In this document: positions 1 to 13,620 of the stretch, one piece after another
Layout of the letters: each line of letters starts with the position of its first letter
How positions within the stretch are numbered: the stretch's first letter is position 1
Assembly: GCA_023055355.1 (NCBI GenBank)
Contig: JALJCS010000001.1
Span: 94,039,381-94,103,380 of the forward strand
From: Agelaius tricolor
Taxonomy: Eukaryota > Chordata > Aves > Passeriformes > Icteridae
Reading direction: 5' to 3'
Length of the DNA stretch: 64,000 nucleotides
Program-made: the position numbers and the translations under genes
The notes under the pieces: generated by a model
The model's input: the letters and a program-made list of their open reading frames with translations, nothing else
Told to the model about the DNA's origin: nothing
Databases searched by the model: none

Positions 1-1464
1 GAAGTCTCACTGAGGGTACAGGCAGCTCCAAATTAGTGAGACAGACTAAGAGCCAAAGGACTCCATGCAGACTGAGTAGCACAGCCAGAAGATTCCCTGC
101 CCAGCCTGGCAAGCAGCAGGTGCCTGCTAGATTAAAGGTCAGGATGCAAAGCTGGTTGCTCCAGTAGGGGAGCTTGCAAAGCCTGCTGCCAGTTTAGATT
201 ATAACCCACAGGAAGAATCTGTGGAATTACACTATCCTGAAAACATTTGACAAAATGCATGCTTGAAACTGTATTTTTGCTACAGATACAGGATGTTCCC
301 TATTCACAGGCATTTTCTTGTGAGGACACTGGGAAAGTGTGTGGGTTCTTCAATGGTTCTTCACCTCTAACTAAAACAGAGGGCAGGTTACCAGAGTTTG
401 CCCATAACTTCATCTGATTTTAAAAATGTCTCAGTCAACAGTGAGCCAAAAAGTCGAAAATATTACAATTATGGGTTAGGATCTTTTTTTTTTTCCTTTT
501 CAACAAAGTGAGGATCTTGGTGGCTAGCACAAGAGATAGGAGAAACTTCGACCAGCTTGGAAGAGCTCAGGGATTGATAGAACATATCCTCTGCTACCAA
601 GAACTTCTCCTGGTGGAACCATCCTGCAGGGCTAGACTATTGCTTCAAAAGACTAACAATTGGAATCTTAGCTGGCAGCTAACTTCTTTCAATAGATAGA
701 TGTTTTTGTTTGCAATTTACCATATGTTTCAGTAGTTCAAGAGCGTGGTTAAAAAGAAAGTGTTATTTTAGTGCATTTTTCCAGCAGAAACCTTTCAAAG
801 ATGCCAGAGAATAATTTAAATCTCCTGTTTGGTATTCTACATTTAACTCCTCCTCATACTACTCCCTTTTGTCAAAGTGGCATATTTATAGCAAGTATTT
901 TGCATCATGAAAGAAACCCTTTCAACCAACAACATCTATCTTCCTTTTCAAAATACATACACATAAATAAAAATATAATAACTGCAACCCATATTATTTC
1001 AACTACTTTTCAGTACCTACTAGCTAAATGCAAGTTGTTCCCTGATCTCCATGCTATATTACATTTATTCATGTTTATTTCTTCTTATTTGATTCTGAGG
1101 AATATACTTTGCTCTCTAGCAAAGTTCCAGTTCAGCAAGGTAGGTGAGAACTGTCAAGTCTAAACTGTTGGAAACTCAGTCCTGCATACATGAACAGAAA
1201 GTTATCTTTCAGTCTCTCAGTTCTGCAGAGCAAGGAATAGTTTGGAATCTTGCACATGGGAGTCCAAAATTGCTACAGCTAAAAATCTGCAGGGATTAAG
1301 AGATGTTGCTTTGTTGTGTGCATCAGCTTGCTTGGTAGAATTATGATTTTGGGAAGTAAAACATGATTAATCCATTTTGTTTCTTTATTTTCCTAAAACA
1401 TTAAATATTTGGTAATTGATTAAAGTTCACTGAAATAGCTTTATAAGCAGGTTTTGGAAAGTAA

Positions 1465-2098
1465 GCAAATGCTCTAATACTCAGCAGTGTGTCCTGGCAG
1501 CCAAGAGGGCACCCCACAGCCTTGGGCCCACCAGGCACAGCATCACCAGCTGATCCAGAGGGGTGATTATCCCACTGCATCCAGCCTTGGTGCTGCCTCA
1601 CCTCGAGTATCACGAGCAGTTCTGGGCCCCACAGTTTAGGAACAATGTGAAGGTCCTTAAATTCATCCAGAGGAAGGCAGCAAAGCTGGTGGTGGGGCTG
1701 GAAGGAAAGTCCTGTAAGGAGCCCCTGAGGGCCCTGGGCTTGTCTAGACTGGAGAAAGGGAGGCTGAGGGGTGATTTCATGGCTCCCTACAGTTTGCAGA
1801 GGAGGGGAAGTGGAATGGGAGGTGCTGATCTCTTCTCCCTGGTATCCAGTGATGGGATGTGTAATACTTTTGTCAGGGGAGGTTCAGACTTGTCATAAGG
1901 AAGCCTTTCTTCACAGGTAGTCAAACACTGGCGCAGGCTTCCTAGCTTGCAATTGTTTAAGACACATTTAGACAATGCCATTAATAACATGCTTTAATTA
2001 ACTTCTGGTGAGCCCTGATGTGGTCAAGCAGTTGGATTAGATGATTACTGTAGGTTACTTCCAACTGAAATATTCCATTCTACTCTAAATTCTGTGAA
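1465..2098 (+). mobile_element. CR1 LINE, 3'-truncated-ORF end fragment, sense on plus strand
   Basis: The plus strand reads the C-terminal part of CR1 ORF2 with typical wording (QFWAPQF, then RKAAKLVVGLE, then LSRLEKGRLRGD) and continues into the CR1 3' UTR with 'ttggattagatgatt' and an end related to the usual 'attctgtgaa' tail near 2090-2098. The copy is 5'-truncated, as is normal for CR1, and the frame is broken after about 1898. It is an old, non-autonomous remnant in SH3BGRL2 intron 1. The left boundary is approximate; homology is clear from 'tgtcctggcagccaagagggc' near 1489 and may begin slightly earlier. Confidence 0.85.
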
Positions 2099-5000
2099 GA
2101 AAAATAAAAGTTTAAAAACAAAAAATTCCCCTAACAAGAGATTCACACACATTTCCTATTATGTAACATGTTGACCACCTGAACTTTTAAGACAAAAACA
2201 AAGAATTGATTTTTTTTTGTGATGAGGTGAGTCAGCAGAACACAGAAAGTGTTTGAACTAGTTCTCTGTATTTATCAGTCATGTTGTTTTGTCACAATGA
2301 ATAAAGCATTCCCAGCTGTATTTTCTGTATTTATTGCAAATGAGATACAAAAGAAAATTTTCAGCACTAAAAATGCAGGTCATGTTTCTTCCTTCTCATT
2401 AGCTTTAAGCAGCAAAACCCAGTGGCATAGGAATATTTCTCTACCAGAATGGATAAAAAACACCTAGCAGTGTGTTACCAGGAGATGGTACAAGCAATTA
2501 GCCTTGTTCCATCTGGGTGGGGTCTTAGTTCTGTCAGCTCAAGATATAAGTTCTGGCCACCTCCTTCCATAAGCATGAGCTGCACCCTTTAGATTTTGTC
2601 ACTCAGGGCCCACAGCCCAACACCCAGGTACACCCAACTGCTGTTCCAGCTACTTCTGAAACCAGAGCCAGTGGATGCAGAACGTGGATCCATAAGATGC
2701 CACGTGCAGCAGTCTCCTGAGAGCAAGGCAGAGGGCTTAAGGCACAGCAAGGCAAGCTTGAGGACTGCAGCACTGTCTAGCCCAGCAGTGGCATGCTGGG
2801 TTTAATGCAGAATCCTGTTCCTACATAAACAAGGTCACAGCCATATTATTCTCATACAGGTACTAATCCCCCTCCATAAATCTGGGGGAATGATAAGTGC
2901 TCTTGACCACTTGGAAAAAAACATTTAGCCTTTCCTTGAGAAGGCTTATGCTTGCATTTACTTGTTCTCTCACCTTAAAGGAGCAGAGATACTCTGATTC
3001 CAACATGCTCCCAAGAATTTCAAACACAAGTTTGTGAAACAAACTTGTCAATGCTTCTGCTATTTTCCCCTGACAGTTACTATCCACACAGCACAGATGT
3101 GTCATTCTGCCAACTACAGATATACACACCCCTGACAATGCACTTTAAAAAACCAGCAGCAACAGCAATGCAAGTCATCCAGATTCCATTGTGCTACGTT
3201 TTTGCAGATATTTACAGGTTTTCTCAGCACTATATGAAACCTCAACAGAAAAATGCACTGTGGATTGAGACAAATGTCGTATTTCAGATAAAATTGGACT
3301 GTATTACTGCAACATTTTCTCATGTTTTTGTAAGACTAGGAGGATGGATTTTTCTAAACCAGAGCTGACTGCCACTGCTATTATTCAGATCAGTAACAAA
3401 ATTATCTTTGACTCAACTGAGCAGAACAAGGTTTCTAACCTTATTAATAAATGTCAACATTATTCCTCTTTCAACTAATGCAACTATTATCTATGTAGCT
3501 TTTTGTGGTTTTGCAGCTCTGTATCTGTAAATTCTTTTTTCTTTTATATTTCTGCAGACCCATTTCTTAGTGACAAGGTGCATCCCCAAACACAGCAGCC
3601 AGGTGATTATTATCCCATAAACTGCAGACACATCTCGTGTAAGGTCAAGAGGAGTCACCTCCACATAGCCAAAGGTATTGCTGAACACCACTGCTGCATA
3701 AGCCCACTGACTTCCAGACTTCCCTGGGGCCTGAGGCTGGGAACCTTCACTAGAAAAGAGACCTTGCTGCAGGCAAGGCAGTTTGATTGAGCAGGAAGGG
3801 ACTTGCTTGCACATCAGGGCTTCATAGCAGCTGTCTTCTTTGATCAAAGACTACTTTTGTATCTCTTTTCTACCTAATTTTAGCTTCCTAGCTGGTTCCT
3901 ACTGAAGAATGTGATGGTATCTACACCCTTCAAATGCCACTCCTGTCGCTGTTTCTACATAAACCTATCAGATCACTCAATTAGAGATGTTTCAGAAAGA
4001 CTATCTGACCTTAGGAGATGCAGATCCAGATCAAAGGTTTAAAGCATACTTGAATTGCATTTCTTTAGATTGGACAGGGATGATAATTTCACTAACCCTG
4101 CAGCAATTTAATGACAGGTTTCAGTTGCTGATGCTCTACTGTTCATCAGATCAAAGGCAGTTTCCTTTCAAATGAAGGCACACAAAAACTCCCTTGATTT
4201 TCTCTGAAAAACACAGATTAAGAAACCAGTCTTTAATTGATTTGTAACGTTACTACTAAATTGTTCCAAATAATCACTCATAAATGTCTTAATAGTACTG
4301 ATAATACCCAATATGATTCTCTGCAGCATACTGAAATGCCAGGAAACAAAACAAACTTGTGAAAGTTTTAATAGAATTTCCCCTGTTAAATCCTGATTAA
4401 TTTTTTTCTGAGTCACTTTTTCTTGCTTCAAGTGGGACTCACCCAGTGAATTCAGAGGACCTGTGCTACACAGACTGGTGAAAAGAATCACAACAGTCCA
4501 TTATCTCCCAACATATGAAGGTAAACAATATTCTGCCCTTTTGTAACAGCATGAAAATCCAAAAGCCAATGGGAAAGCAAATTAGTATGTGTGAATGGAA
4601 CATACCAAATCATGTTTGGATTTGCATTTAATATGAAGTACAGGTTCATGGTTTCTGGCCTCTTCTCACAAACAAAAGCCCTGAGGGCAACACTGCTGGC
4701 AGAGTTTGCAACAGAACAATCCCATGAAATGGGACATTCAGAAAGCCAGAAACTGTGAGTGTTCAGGGCTTTGCCACAAGCAGAAGCTTGCCTTAAGCTA
4801 TATTACCCCTGTGACAGGGGCACAACTAGCATGGCCTGGTGCTGCAGATGCTGAGCTCCATGGGCCAATGTATCACTCAGCCACCTCAGCATCCACGAAG
4901 GCAAATGCTCAGCTGTGATGGAGGAGGCCAGAACACAGCCAGGAATTCAGCCCAAGAGCTCTGAAACAGGCAGAGAGCAACTTTGAGGTTATCAGCACTA

Positions 5001-5514
5001 AGGTCTTCCAGTGCCCCTGTCATCCCTGTCAAAACTGTCAGATAAAAATCTTTGTACCATTGTTTACACCCATGTTACCTTTTTCCTAGGCAGGAAGGGA
5101 ACTATTTTATTCCATTGTATGTCCCCCTTAGCCAGCCCAATCATACTGGTGTGTATCTTATGTTGGTATAACTATTCTGATATTCTGCAAACAACTCATT
5201 AGCTGAAGTAAGGTACATAAATAAAGCTCTCAAGCACAGACCAGACACATGGAATAACATAGAATAATAGAGATAGGGGAGCAAGCACCATGAATTCTGC
5301 TCTCTAGCTTACACTGAAGATAGACATCCACAATTGCAATAAAGGAGCAGGCACTTTTGACACAGCCCTGAGAGATGCTGACATATCTTGAGCACCCTAA
5401 AGGCATCAGGACTTTATTTCTCTGCTGGAAATGCTAAAATCAGTGGTTTATTTTTACTGAGGGATAATTAGCATCTATCAGTGATTCAAAGGTTCAAGTA
5501 TGCATACATAAACA

Positions 5515-5588
5515 TACATATATATATATACACATATATATGAAGAGATACAAATATCCATTTAATAGATATGTGGGTATGGAGATAC

Positions 5589-5618
<30 letters not shown>
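5515..5618. repeat. TA-rich and (TG)n microsatellite
   Basis: An alternating TA/CA stretch (about 5515-5545) is followed within 50 bases by an uninterrupted TG run of roughly 13 units (about 5592-5617). Compound dinucleotide repeats of this kind are length-variable and can form Z-DNA, but nothing here ties it to a gene function. Confidence 0.9.
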
Positions 5619-5619
<1 letters not shown>

Positions 5620-8600
5620 TGCAAAAGTACATATCTACCTATGCATATTCAAACAAAATACAAGTTGATACATATGCAAATGTCACTCCCAGGCATTAAC
5701 TCCTGCAAGTTTATTCCTTGCAATACAATGACAAACACCTTGTGTTTTCTCATTTTGTCTTAGTAGGATTGATGGGTGTTAGCTATCCAGGGACAGAACA
5801 GCAAAACCAACAATAACAAATCCTGGAACTCTTAACTGTGAAGACAAGGTCTGTCCTACCCAAGGCAGATGGGCAGCAACAGAAGGGCACACTGTCACTG
5901 ATGATTCACTTGACTCCCTGAACAACCTGCATCTCCGAAGAACTTCTCTTCAGAAATCAGCTAGCAAGACAGTTACTCCCTTTTCTTTCTTTTCTCCCAA
6001 ATTCAATTACAGTGAAGTACAATATTAAATTTAGACTAAATAAGCTTGTTTACTGATGTAAATCGAATTGATTTTCCCTTCCCCCACTAATGAGATAGAA
6101 ATAACTTGTTTTGAGTAGCTTCCTCATCACTGTAGCTCTTATGACCACAAAAGGAGGATACCCACACACCTTAGACTCAGCCCCTTCAGAATGGTGATAA
6201 ATATCTTACAGTAAAGTAGCACACCTGTGTGGAAAGACTCCCACAGCTTTGAACAGAGGAATTAAAAGATCTCACCCCAAAATACTTCACAGATGAAGGT
6301 CTACAGCCCACATAAGACAAGAAAGGAAGCTTTGTGTCCGTATTCTCTTGCAATAAGACAAAATATGTTAAAGGAGTTGCCTGTACAATATTTGTATCTC
6401 AGTCACTGCTTCTGCTCAGTGACCAACAACTTTGAGCCATTCCTTGAAAGATCAGGTCACCCTTTGCTCATCTGCATGAGACACACTGAAATCTGATGTT
6501 TTCAGAAATGACAGGCAACAGCGACTCATGTCTCTGAATTGAGTTCATCTGCCCATCCAACAGGTGCCAACTAAACAACAAACCAACCCCAAGAGAGAAA
6601 ATAATGGAAACAATGTCTCAGCTACTGAGAAATTCAGAAGCTCTTCTGAGCTTTGGCAGCTACCTGCAGATCAATTTCACTGACAGTCACAGGTAAGAAA
6701 CACTACCACCGCCTCTACATTTACCCTCATCTTGCCAAGGAAGAAAGTTTGCCACCTTAAGGGACTTGTGAAATGGTAACTATCTTCTGGAAAACATTAA
6801 AAATTAAGCTGTTAAAAAACACTGACATACTTGAACATGGCCATGTTTTTTTGGATACAGTAGATTTCAACTAGAAATAGATTCCATGGAGTACTGTGTT
6901 TTTGTGTTCATTACTCTTCTTAGCAAGTTTCCACACTATAAGAAAAACAATGACTGCAGCATTTCCTTTTGGACAGACTCCCCTAGGGGGCCAACACTTG
7001 AGGGGTAGGTGAGGAAGCTGCTGCCCTTAGAGTACTTGCTATTGAAGAGGTACACTCTGGGTTACCAGCTCAGTGACAATTTTCTATCTTCAAGTTGCAC
7101 TCAGATCAATAAACATAAAAGTGATACTGATATTATACAATGAAGAACTTTCTTAAATGCTACTTTTTCCCACAACTCCCAATTGCTGAACATTCCTGAA
7201 TAACTTGTACTAATAAATTGCAAGTATATATTGCATGCAAGTTAGCTTTTACTTCAATATGCTTTTTCATTTATTATAATCAAATTCAGTTATATACAAC
7301 ATCCAGAAATCACTAGCACTATGACCAGAATTAGAAAAAATAATTTCTAGACTTTAACAATCTGGGTGGAAGATTAGGGAGAACAGGTTACCATCAGTGA
7401 AGTATGTCCATTTGGGGACTTGGACTCTATAGAAAAACAAAGGGGAACAGTCTTCATAACCGCTGTCAGAACAATACCTCCTTTGAAATTTTATTACAGC
7501 TGATTGTAATCAAAGTTCAGTAAGAAACTTTCTGCACATGACACTGCGTAGTCCAAAGTGTGTTCTTTAAAGCAGCATTATTTCTGACATGATCTATCTG
7601 CCAAGAAGAAGTGTAAATATTTGGAAAGCACTAGAGCATACAGGAATGGTGCAACAGTTAGGTACTTAATACCATACACAAATTCAGCCTGCATCCTTGT
7701 GACTAGGGTTCACACTCAGCTGAGCCCTGAACACATTCCTTAATTATCTGAACTGCTGTTCACAGGCTCACAGCTCTCTCCACCACAAGGCAGGAGAATG
7801 GAACTAGAGTTTAGACTTATTTGGAATACAGACCTGAAACCTAGATGCAAACAGTGAGTCCTTAAGGTGAAAATCAGCTAAAGCCTTCAACATCGACCTC
7901 CCTGCCTCAGAGAATTCATAGTCATGAATAAGACTCTCAGGCTCTCTCTGCCATAACCCTGCAAAATAAGACTGACAGAAGCCAGCAAAAATGAATGAGC
8001 CACCTGACCTGATAATAAGGAACTTGAGGAAAAATGAAGTCAAGGGATTAGATCCAGAAAGTCCCCACATCTCTCCTATGCACCTAATATAATTGCTAAT
8101 ATCCAAGATGTGTCCAGTGACTGAGCAAGGATCCAGCTTTTTTCTTCCAGTATCACTGCTGTGGTTACAGCAGTGCTCTGTAGGTGCACAGCCAAAAGCA
8201 CCACCACCTTGAAAGGTGAAGTGACACAGTATGAGGTTCGTGTGGGATTCATAAATCAGGCTTTGAGGATCCAATCCAACAGGATCCTCAGCATGCTGAC
8301 AGATGTAGACAATACTATGGTTAAACACTTAAAATACTGCTACTTCCCAGGTAAATATTTCAGGATCACTTCCAACTGTAAAGACTATTGTCTCATTTCT
8401 GAAAAGCTAGCTTACCTGCTGCTCTGATCTGATTTTACAAAATCCACATATTAAAAAAAAATCATGATAATATGTAACATTTACAAAGCTCATTATTTTT
8501 AGTTGAACTTGCATAAATCACATTCAACAAATTGTAAATCCCTCCAAATGACCACCATAACTAATACTGTTTTCTCAAAAGGCACTTGTATCACTCAAAA

Positions 8601-11600
8601 AAAATCACTTTCGGTTTTGACTGTTGTGCTTTTTGGGTGAAGAGAGGCAAAGAAAAAAAAGTTAAGATGGTGGATATTCTAGAAGTGACATATTCTAAGT
8701 TAACTTATTCCACAAGTCCAACAAGAAGCACAATCTTCCTGATAAGTGCCATGAGAAATGTTGAGTTACAATGACTTTTTACAAACAAGGGTGGAGTTCA
8801 AATTCTTCATCCATTGGAAACCAGCTTAGCCTTAAGAATGCTAGCACTGTATTTGTCTCCACTACATTACCCAACCACAAGTGAACCAAACAAACATGAC
8901 TATAATTATTCTGACATTCCAAAGTTTTATAATGTGATTTAAAGTCATTCCAGGAAACAAAAAATCCAACTCATTTGACCTCCATAATACGCTTAATCAA
9001 AAAGAGAGCGCTAGTCTCACAAAGCCAATATTTGCTATAGAAACTATTTAACAATAACTGCACCTATCTTATCGAGCTTCCTAGTAAAAAAATCCATAAT
9101 CCTCTTCAGTTGCAAGAGTCAAAGTCCAAGTTTTGGTCATTTAAAATAGTCTATTCTTTTCAGGTTGTTGCTGTTCCTCCCCAAACTCTCCTGTCCTCCC
9201 AAACATTTCTCCTGAGGAATATGGCTGACCAGCACTTATCTTTGTGAACTAAAAGGAATTCATTTCAGTAACCTGTTTTTCTCATCTTGTGAACATACAA
9301 AAATTTCAATGGAAAATTGTTTCACATATCTCACTAGTCAAAGTAGATTGTGCCTGCTGTGCCATTATTTCACTAATTTCCCTATATTATCTGTTCAGCT
9401 CAACAGATGAAGCTTCAACAAATTAACACCACAAAGAAGAAAGTACAAGTGAAGCAGTTGTTTGAAGGTTCTCCATTATTTAACAGCTCTTCAGTGATAT
9501 TCCCCTTACCTGATCTTCAGTCTTCTAACTGCAAGACTGAAGTCTCCTCTGGTTTGGCATTTCTAGATAACTGCAGGAATTCCAAGCTTAAAGTTACTTA
9601 GCTCATACTACCAGCTTCCTGACAAAGGTAAAGCTGCTTTAAAGCACTGAAAACTATTTAACTATGAGTCTGTATGTAGTACAGTAGCACAAGTGTAAAT
9701 TCTTATTGATAGACTGGAGAAAGTGAAACAGATAAAATGACAGTCATCTGGGAAGGATCTGGTGAAAAACACGGGCATAAACTATTTCCTGAAAATAGCG
9801 AAGCACTGCTGAGGGAGAAAAGCAAAGGCTACTTTTAAAGTACCATTTCTCTTAGGCACAAAAGAACAATGATTGTCCTTATCAGGGAGGAGCAGCAAAG
9901 CCTGCCTCCCCAGCCCTACAAAGAAGTGCTTGGAATTCGAGACACAGCTTACCAACACAAGTAGAAATTCAGGTCAGAAAGAGCAGGAGACAGTAAGGCT
10001 TGTAGAAACATGCCTGTCTGCCTATTCAGAGGCTTCACACTGCGATTCGATTGAATCTGCCTAATGCAGGCTTAGAACAACAGGAGGTGATTTAGAAATG
10101 TACCCGCACGCACAATGCCTCCCGCGCCCTTCCCACACGAAGGTCTCCAAGTTCTGTACAGCGTCCCTACAGGCTAAACCCTCTGTCCAGCTTCCCTAAA
10201 CACTGAAGATCAAGGTTTCCACTCCAGTAACAACTACCTTTTGGGATCTGGGAGTTATTTTAAGCTCGTGAAGCATTTATAGTCACAAGTTTTATTAAAC
10301 AAACAAAAAGCAGTTACAACAATTAACCTCTCAGGGGTCTAAGAACTTTCAGATGTTTGGAAGATGCTGCAGGGAGAACTCCAAAACCAAATGAAGGGAC
10401 AATTCACATTATTCTTGGTTCCTTCTCATTCCCTTTAATTACTTCCTTTTCTCATTCTTTGGAATGACCCTCAAAATACTTTATGCACTAGACACTTAGA
10501 ATTATGTGTGACAATTATATATTTTTATCTTCTTTAACCCAAAGCAAACTGCACCAAGTATCAAGATCAATAAATACTTTAGTAGTTTCCAGATAAAGTT
10601 ATATTTATGCAAAGTAAAGCCTTTTCTGAGTATACAATCAGCGTATTTCTCAGGAATATTTCAGCCAAATGCCTATCTTTTGACCTGGGTATTCTGAAGA
10701 TTTCGAGAGGAGGCATACACAAAGAGTTTAGCTCATTATATTTGCCAAAACAAAAGCTTACACTAGAGACTACATGGACTTTCCATTTAAAGATAAAGAT
10801 TAATTTCACAAAGTCTCTCTAGAAAGATTGGAAAAATAATTACGTCACAATGACACTGCTTTTTTTTTGTCAGCCAGTATTACATATAGAAGTTTCTGGT
10901 CAATTGCAGCAGGTCAGATACTAATCTGAGAAACACCCACTCTTATAAGCAGTTAGCCTACAATTTGACTCAAGTTAGAGGTAGAAATTAAACCATGGAG
11001 TCTGACACCATTTTTAGTAGGACACAGAGTAGGATCTATATGGGGTACTCATTTTTTCTCGATGGGGAAATAATTCTGTCTCATGAATTGCACAGGATCC
11101 CAAAAAATAGCTGATATAGTGCTGAAGGCTGGAGGAGATGACAATTGTATGACTCAAACTCCTTTCACTAATGTTTAGTTCTAGAAGGATTATAATAAGT
11201 TTAAAACTTCCCTTAAAACTGTTTAAAGACATGAAATACGGTAACCACCTTCTTCTCCAGATGCAGATTCCCACATAACTAGCTAATAATAGTGTTTTCT
11301 TCATCATTTTCCTCCATCCTTAGCCTGGATCTAAGGACACCCCCTGCAAAGGAGGAAAAAAAGGAAAGGCTCCATGATGCAACACTGAGAACAGCAGGAA
11401 CCTAGCCCATAATTAAAAGTCTTAATGCTGTGATAACACAGATGAAAAAAACTGACAGAAAAGAGATGTCAGAGCACTGGCCCTTTGTAACAGTACCTTC
11501 AATCACCGAATCATCTGTTCTGCTCTGGCTAAGCTGCACTCAGATGTACTACTGACTAGATGAAGAAAGTTGACTATCACCAGCATGCAAACTATTACCC

Positions 11601-12819
11601 ATATTCTGTCATCTTCTTGCTGTCCAACCCAGAAAAAAAGTCAGCAAGAGAACCAATGCACAATTTAAATTACTTGTCAAACTCAGATTTTATTGGGTTA
11701 ATAGATAGTTATGAGGATTATATTGCTCTGCCAACTGCATTTGTACCTTGCAGCCAGACAGGGTAAGCAGAGAGCAGAATGAAAAACTCCTATCAGTAAC
11801 CTCCTTGCAGACTGGAGATGGGGGTGAGTGAACGACGTGGCCCTTTTCTAGCCCTCCAATGAAAACAGAATGTATACTGTATGTATACTGCTCAGCCCAT
11901 GGGGCATGAAACAGAAACTAAAACCAGCAATGCTAAGCTACCACAGCATGAACCAACTGCCCATGCAGGGAAGATGATGTTTCTTTTATGGATGCTTGAT
12001 GGACATGGATTCTGAAGATGCTGTGTTTACTCAGTTGGCTACTGAAATGGATAATTAGTTTTTATTAGCTGTAATGCAGCTACTAAGCACTTTGAACACT
12101 TCACACCAAAACATATCAGAACACATACCTGTCATCATGTTACTGACCTGAAAACTAAATCCACACAGTAAAAGGCTGAAGGAACTGAATACACAATAAA
12201 CCTTCAGACAGGAATGTGCTACGTCCTTCTGCAACACAGAAAGTGCTGCTGCCTCACTGCCGAAGCATAAAGAATATCAATTATATCTAAATCCTTGAGA
12301 TGTTTCTTATTAAAGAACGAATTCAGTAGGATCTTTATGCCTAGATTCCCTTAACAGAAAGCTGTCACTTTGTATGAAAATATAGAAATTCATAGGTCAC
12401 ACGCATAATTAATTAAACAAGTGAATGATGTACAAGCTTCAATTAAACAGAGAACGCAGTGATGCCCTTCTAAAGTGAGTCTGAGAAGAGCTGTACCTAT
12501 TCCAGAGTACTTCTTAATGCAGAGAGGTGCTGGTGGCCTGCAGCCTGTCCCTAGGCTCTCCTGTATTTATCTGTCCACCCTGCCGTGGGTGGCAGGCACC
12601 GAGGCACCGCACCTGCCCGGGCTCGGCTCCCTCGGGATGTTCTCCCTGCACCGCGGCGCTGGTCGCCTTCCAACAAGGAAAGTTTAGCCCCACTTAACGA
12701 CCTCTAAGACCCTTTAAACACACCCAAGGTTTGTCCCCTACAAAGGTTTCGGGGTACCTGGTTTACCAAAGGCAATTTACGAACTAGTTAAGCTTCGGCA
12801 GCCTTGCGGAGGAGAGTTT

Positions 12820-13620
12820 TTTCCGCCCCCATCGCACACGCAACCGCGGCAAATTCAGCCCCGCGTCCCAGGGCGGCAGCCCACGGACGGAGTCGGGTCC
12901 GTGCCGGCGTGTGGGGCCAGGCTCGGAGCCGAGGGCAGGCTGGGCAGGCGGGGAGGACGAGCTGCCAGCCCCGCGGTCCCCGGCCCCGCAGGCTGAGCCC
13001 TGCCCGCGGCGGCCGCGCTGTTTTCCCCGCTCCCCGCCGCTCGCCCCCACTCACCGCCACCGAGCCCGAGGAGGAGGCGACGAAGACGCGGATCACCATC
13101 TTCACCTCATGAGCCGCGGCCACAGGAGCGCTCGGGACGGGGCAGCGAGGCTGCGAGGAGCCGTTCCCCCGCACGGGACGGGGCCGGGGCCGCCCAGCTC
13201 CACCTCGCCGCCGCCCCCGAGCGTGGCCACCGCCCGCAGCAGCGGCACCCCTGCCCTGCCTGCCCTGCCCTGCCGCGCAGCCCCGCTCTCTCGGGCGAGC
13301 CGGGTCCGGCTCCCGGCTGGCAGGAGGCAGCGATAGCGGCGACAGGCGGGGTGTGTGGGCGGCGCGCAGGGACCGACGGGCGCTGTAGTCCTCCCCGGGC
13401 GGGGACAGCAGTAGCACGGAGCCGGGAGGGAGCCGGGAAGGAGCCTGCCCGCCCCCAGCTGCCGGGGAAACGGAGGCTTGCCGCAGCCTGCCCGCCCCAG
13501 CGCCCGGGGCTGCCGCTGCCACCGTGCGCCTGGGAGAGGCCGAGAGGGGCTTGTGCCGCCCTCCAGGTGCGCTGCCCGCAGGTCGAGGTGAGCAACGTCT
13601 GAAATTGCTCCCCTGCCAGG
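12820..13620. promoter_or_regulatory. SH3BGRL2: CpG island and promoter of SH3BGRL2
   Basis: This roughly 800-base stretch is very GC-rich with dense CpG, in sharp contrast to the AT-rich DNA on both sides. It covers the first coding exon of SH3BGRL2 and the DNA upstream of it on the minus strand, so it should contain the transcription start and 5' UTR. No clear TATA box is seen, as expected for a CpG-island promoter. Long open frames run through it on both strands, but these come from the lack of AT-rich stop codons and are not genes. The exact start site cannot be set from sequence. Confidence 0.85.
13055..13099 (-). CDS. SH3BGRL2: SH3BGRL2, first coding exon (SH3 domain-binding glutamate-rich-like protein 2)
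   Basis: The minus strand reads MVIRVFVASSSGSVA and then the splice donor GTGAGT (13054-13049). This is the N-terminus of SH3BGRL2, whose vertebrate form begins MVIRVF.ASSSG.VA and ends its first coding exon at the same phase-0 junction. The start codon has A at -3 and G at +4, a strong context. SH3BGRL2 is a small (about 107 residue) thioredoxin-fold protein related to glutaredoxins but lacking the catalytic cysteine pair; it is thought to be a cytosolic or nuclear adaptor. The remaining exons lie beyond the left edge. Neighbour LCA5 in the opposite orientation agrees with the known vertebrate gene order, which supports the call even though only 15 codons are present. Confidence 0.88.

Larger units (their letters stand above)
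1..13054 (-). other. SH3BGRL2: SH3BGRL2 intron 1 (partial, runs off the left edge)
   Basis: The donor GTGAGT of the SH3BGRL2 first coding exon reads leftward from 13054, so everything from there to the window edge should be intron 1. I looked on the minus strand for the second exon, which in other vertebrates encodes the bulk of the thioredoxin-like fold, and did not see it, so it should lie outside the window. The stretch is AT-rich and holds one CR1 fragment (about 1465-2098), a TA/TG microsatellite (about 5515-5618) and scattered short open frames without recognisable products. This depends on the exon identification and on known family gene structure. Confidence 0.7.

Noticed and set aside
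1563..1898. 111-codon plus-strand frame
   Set aside because: It is part of the CR1 ORF2 remnant, not a host gene.
12788..13595. Long overlapping open frames (up to 244 codons) on both strands
   Set aside because: They arise from the GC-rich CpG island, which lacks AT-rich stop codons. Only the 15-codon SH3BGRL2 exon inside is supported by family similarity and a splice donor.
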